Shown in pieces: positions 60,962 to 64,000 of a stretch of DNA of 64,000 nucleotides (within the stretch, counting starts at the first letter, position 1; the number at the start of each line of letters is the position of its first letter). The translations under genes and the position numbers were made by a program. This DNA comes from CAZYJR01 sp964647905 (GTDB lineage: Bacteria > Desulfobacterota > DSM-4660 > Desulfatiglandales > HGW-15): positions 73,304 to 137,303 of the forward strand of contig CAZYJR010000006.1 in NCBI GenBank assembly GCA_964647905.1, written 5' to 3'. The notes below the pieces were generated by a model. It had not been told where the DNA came from. It saw nothing but the letters and a program-made list of their open reading frames with translations, and did no database searches.

Positions 60962-61100
60962 TTCGCTGTCTCCTCCAGCGGGTACGAACAACATGCCCCT
61001 GCTTGATGTACACCTCATGGTCCCCGGTATCCGGTGCCGAATCCCGCTGTGCTCCTTCGCCCCTTATGTTGATGTTGATCCCTTTCCCGGCAACAGGCAT
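60954..61100 (-). CDS. 48-aa protein coupled to the NucS-like nuclease
   Basis: 48 aa, starts MPVAGKGININIRGEG, ends TRWRRQRNG (basic tail). ATG 61100 has AGGAGG 7 nt upstream. Ends 8 nt inside the nuclease gene start, so the two are likely translated together. No family recognised. Confidence 0.5.
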   Translation of the reverse strand: MPVAGKGININIRGEGAQRDSAPDTGDHEVYIKQGHVVRTRWRRQRNG

Positions 61101-61346
61101 AGGTAGGCCTCCTGAGATGGGCAAGCCTTCGTGACGGTAGTCGGGCGGGATTATCGAATAATCCGAAGGTAAAGTCAATTTTGCTGCTGCAAAAGGCGAG
61201 ATAACACACACAGGAGTGGTCTAGGCGTCTGTCTGCAGCCCCTTATGGGGACCTCGCTCCCAGCCCCGGGCGAACCTCAAGAACACCATCTGAAGGCCCC
61301 GGGGGGATATCTGAGGTCTTCCTTCTTTCAACGGCTCTCTGCCGTT

Positions 61347-61440
61347 GACCGCCTTTATGGAGCCATTGCAGAATCGCCTTAATGGAGCCAGGTGGTGATC
61401 GCCCTAATCAGGCCAGTTGTTGATGGCCCTAATCGAGCCA
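61347..61440 (+). repeat. four-unit tandem repeat, about 25-nt period
   Basis: Units at 61347, 61371, 61397 and 61422 share a 19-20 nt core like GATCGCCCTAATCGAGCCA with 5-6 nt between cores. Units vary at several positions. Not a CRISPR array: the gaps are too short for spacers. Confidence 0.6.
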
Positions 61441-61569
61441 TGGCCTGATCGGGATATGCTAACAAGGGAGGAGGCTGCACAAGTCGCCGTCCCCGCTGCT
61501 TCCTCCTCGAGGGCTTAATGAGGACCACCGAATGAGCACCTGGACGGGCCCACTGCCCGAGACGTCTTC

Positions 61570-61698
61570 ATGCTCGCCCGCAGTCTCGGTATAGATCCCG
61601 AGGCCGATACCGGTTTCGAAATCATTCCTAAGGGGAAATTCGATATCGTTCCCAAGGAGGAGTACGATGTCCTCAGGGTTCGGGTAGCCGAGCCCTAG
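61570..61698 (+). pseudogene. short fragment of unknown gene
   Basis: 42 codons reading MLARSLGIDPEADTGFEIIP and then KGKFDIVPKEEYDVL to VRVAEP, with the repeated IIPKGKF/IVPKEEY pattern. No ribosome site; coherent composition suggests a remnant of an antitoxin-like small gene. Confidence 0.3.
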
Positions 61699-61965
61699 AA
61701 CGCATCCTCGAAAAGGCGCTCCAAACCCTCAAAAGCCAGCGCGGGCGTGAGCAATGCTTAGAATTGCAGATTGTAATGAGCAACCCGTAGGAAGTGCGAC
61801 ACGAGTGAGGAATCCCTGGGGGGTTGCTTATCAATTCCAGAAGTTGCTTAGCAATTTTGAGAGCAGTTGTCACACTGTCACACGTCTACTTGCCACAGAC
61901 TGACCTAAAATCGAGTGGCTTAAATATAAAAGGTAGTCCTGAGAAATTGCGTTAAGGAGGTTCAT

Positions 61966-62010
61966 AATGGTTCAGGAGTTCATGAGGGTATTAGTCAAAT
62001 AATATATTAT
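61966..62010 (-). repeat. right copy of the 45-bp imperfect inverted repeat
   Basis: See the left copy at 57891-57935 (41 of 45 identical in inverted orientation). Confidence 0.7.
61967..62002 (+). CDS. 11-codon leader-like peptide with strong ribosome site
   Basis: ATG 61967 with AAGGAGG 6 nt upstream encodes MVQEFMRVLVK and stops. The left repeat encodes the same start, MVQEFMRALV. Either a truncated duplicate of that small gene or a leader peptide. Confidence 0.35.
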   Translation: MVQEFMRVLVK

Positions 62011-62065
62011 ACTAGGGACCTTTGAGGTGCGAGCAGAAAGCCAAGAAGACCACACCGGATTTCCC

Positions 62066-62095
62066 TTGACAAGGGGTCGGTTCATACGCTATACT
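62066..62095 (+). promoter_or_regulatory. near-consensus sigma-70 promoter without a gene
   Basis: TTGACA (62066-62071), 18-nt spacer, TATACT (62090-62095). No credible reading frame follows for over 1.5 kb, which makes a non-coding transcript possible. Confidence 0.6.
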
Positions 62096-63630
62096 TTATC
62101 GATACTCTGTAGCGATGGAGAGGTAGTTCTAGCTGAACATAGACAGCCTGGCACCCACAATGCACTGCAGTGGCCGAGCGCGGGCGAAAAGGCTTTTTGA
62201 GACAGCGTAAGAGCAATGCATGGCCTATTCTACGCAAAGGCAAGGCAGACGCAAGTTTGATTATGCTGTGTATTGTACTTGGCGCGGAATGCATTTTCGA
62301 GGCTAACAATCGGCAAAGCTCTTGGGTTCCCGAAGGGATATGACTGGTAAGGATCCCCTCTCTCTGGCTGGGTTGCCGGCTGGGCCCCATCACTCCAACC
62401 GCCGCCGCCCTGCCGCCCCCGGTTGCCGCAGAGTGGAGGGGTGCGCTTTCCGGTTTGAGATGTGCCCTTGCCTCTGAGGTCCTTTTGGTCTTGGGGCATA
62501 TGGACCGCAGCCCAGTAGAGCTGTAGGCCAGCACTGCCGTGCCCGGATTCCTCTTAGGTTCGTTCGTACGCACACTCCCGGTTCTCTCCGGCTGCGAGTT
62601 CAGGCGATCCGGCACCTAGCTTGGCTGCTGTGCGCCCGTGGGACTTGTGATGGCCGCGTTGCATGCCGCCCGCAGTATGGGTGCGAGAGGTGAAGCACCG
62701 CAAACCTGATCCCTCTGGCCCCCAGTGTGCCGTGCGTGGAGGTTCCGCCTGCAGGGCCCCAGTAATCGGCTCACAAGGGAGGCTCTCCGCTCTGGATGGC
62801 CGCTCCGGTACCCCGGTTACGGTACCGTAGGCCTCTTGTGCCCATAGAAGAGAAGGGATAGGACCTCCACGCGCGTACAAGGGCTTGCCTATCCAGATCC
62901 CGGAGATGGCGGGGCCCAAAACGGCACCAGAATCGCTTTTCCACGCTTGATCCTACTTGGGTATGGGTGCGATGCCAGGAAGGCCTCCAGGGGCCGAAAA
63001 CAGGCCATTTCGGGGTCAATGCCGAAGAAGAAAGAGCTCTTGTGCCCTTTGGTTCTCGGCCTCACCCTCAGGCCATGACTTCCAAGCCCATACAGACCGG
63101 ATTTCCAGGTCGCAGCTGTTCTTTACGTTAGCTCCAGGCTCAAGAGCATCAAGGCCCGGGGGGATTCCGTGCTTTGGGATCTCCCTGATGGTCCCGATGT
63201 CCTTCAGGGGCCTGGAGGGTTTTCTTGCTCGGCGCAGGGCGGGCGGCACTCCCGTCTCCCGAGAGGAAGGACGGCCTGAAGCTTGAGAGTGCCTCTCTGC
63301 GCGCCGCGGTGTTTGTGTAAAGGCCTCCCAGGCGGATATGTCTGCGTGCTTGCGCTTCCAGGGCCTCTCTATATCTGGTACCGGCCCTCTCATGACTCCC
63401 TTCAGCTGCCGCTCCCGGCATCGTCTCGGTGATGGGAGTATCGCATTGCATGTCCGCTCAGGATATTGATCGTGCCATTGACTTGACTTGATCGGGGATT
63501 TCGATTAGGATCTCTTCCTATCGTGGCTACCGGCCCCAATAATGCCCCCGGTACTGGGCCCGCGGTCGCAGGTGGTCTTGTTTCTCGCCTCACCTCTGAG
63601 AGTGCCTTCCTATTGGCAGGAGGCCTTCAC
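62096..63630. other. long gene-free tract before the second IHF gene
   Basis: Reading frames on both strands are short or Arg/Pro/Gly low-complexity with no ribosome sites. The segment is GC-rich with several inverted repeats such as GGTACC...GGTACC near 62810-62825. It could be a decayed element, a structured RNA, or both; I cannot assign it. Confidence 0.4.
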
Positions 63631-63918
63631 ATGACCCTCACCAAGAAAGAGCTCACCGATAGCATCTACGAACGAGTAGGAATCCCGAGAAACGAGTCCC
63701 GGGGTGCGATGGAAACGATCCTGGAGCTGATGAAGTCCACCTTGGCGTCAGGTGAGGAGATCCTGATCAGCGGGTTCGGGAAGTTCTGCGTCAACAATAA
63801 GAGCACAAGGAAGGGACGGAATCCTCAAACCGGGGCCGGTCTCACTCTGGAGGCAAGAAGGGTGGTGACCTTCAGGCCGTCCGGGGTGCTGAAGAGGAAG
63901 CTGAATGGCAAAAGGTGA
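63631..63918 (+). CDS. integration host factor/HU-family protein, second copy
   Basis: 95 aa. FGKFCVNNKSTRKGRNPQTG carries the DNA-bending arm; ISGFGKF and RRVVTFRPSGVLKRKLN are family marks. ATG 63631 has AGGAGG about 7 nt upstream; the frame is open 36 codons further. Related to the copy at 52737 (about 61% identity by hand), and the 3' flanks of both also align (AGTAGGGTGATACTGC and similar). Confidence 0.92.
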   Translation: MTLTKKELTDSIYERVGIPRNESRGAMETILELMKSTLASGEEILISGFGKFCVNNKSTRKGRNPQTGAGLTLEARRVVTFRPSGVLKRKLNGKR

Positions 63919-64000
63919 AGGTGAATGATAGTAGGGTGATACTGCAGTGTTGCTATTTGCCATGATTCATAAGGAATCATTGCTCATCCGGTTGGTCGCT

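Larger units (their letters stand above)
61101..61966. other. mostly non-coding region with repeats
   Basis: Holds the 25-nt-period tandem repeat (61347-61440), a short coherent frame at 61570-61698, and direct repeats of GTTGCTTA-x-CAATT near 61824-61857. No gene I can support with confidence. Confidence 0.4.

Noticed and set aside
61347..61440. CRISPR array
   Set aside because: Units are 19-20 nt with only 5-6 nt between them and repeats vary; no cas gene is in the window.
57891..62010. Terminal inverted repeats of a DDE transposon
   Set aside because: No DDE transposase in the segment and no obvious target-site duplication; the repeats contain a gene start, so duplication or inversion fits better.
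62554..62919. 121-codon minus-strand frame as a gene
   Set aside because: Low-complexity composition, no ribosome site, no recognisable motif.

Overview
The window is GC-rich bacterial chromosome that reads best as a member of the deltaproteobacterial/Desulfobacterota lineages. The reasons are a HesB/IscA-like protein with an in-frame UGA that looks like selenocysteine, sigma-54 two-component regulation beside type IV pilus minor pilins and PilY1, a GcvH/LplA/radical-SAM cluster, and an N-terminal-domain-only ManC. The assignment is inference from gene content; there is no rRNA in the window.

Positions 1-37.4 kb are dense core chromosome with many 4-40 nt overlaps. Layout: rlmH (5' end only) and thrC on the minus strand; kdsD, a DapA-fold protein lacking the catalytic lysine, and transketolase on plus; a minus block ttcA, yggS, HesB-like selenoprotein, rdgB, pgi; a plus block of a soluble histidine kinase, a receiver protein and an NtrC-family activator, then a minor-pilin operon (FimT/GspH-, PilW-, PilV- and PilX-like, PilY1), a small secreted protein, a receiver protein, a zinc-ribbon tail-anchored protein and a membrane histidine kinase; a minus block uvrC, M23 peptidase, secA, argJ, manC; then chaN-like lipoprotein, Nudix, hisD, and gcvH-like, lplA-like and radical SAM genes on plus.

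Two tRNA genes (Lys-UUU at 37293, Glu-UUC at 37477) mark the edge of an accessory region that runs to the end of the window. It is less dense, lower in GC in places and rich in broken genes. It holds a HicAB toxin-antitoxin pair with a clear promoter and palindromic operator, a decayed YpsA-like gene, and a 10.6-kb cassette of DUF499 ATPase, 159-aa protein, DUF1156 adenine methylase, PLD-SNF2 helicase and YgjP-like metallopeptidase. The cassette resembles the helicase-methylase-ATPase (HMA) and PglZ-less BREX type 3-like defence loci. After it come a tyrosine integrase with an internal stop, a frameshifted HNH nuclease, two IHF/HU paralogues 11 kb apart, a PEP-CTERM protein, several gene fragments, a SAM methyltransferase, and a phage-like module with HTH proteins, a serine recombinase and a NucS-like nuclease.

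This module is framed by a 45-bp imperfect inverted repeat and contains an operator-like cluster of GTTTCC boxes. The last 2.4 kb before the second IHF gene has almost no credible coding potential but carries a near-consensus sigma-70 promoter and a 25-bp tandem repeat.

The observations most worth following are the selenoprotein, the lysine-less DapA homologue, the lipoylation cluster, the defence cassette, and the repeat-framed recombinase module with its promoter-led non-coding tract.
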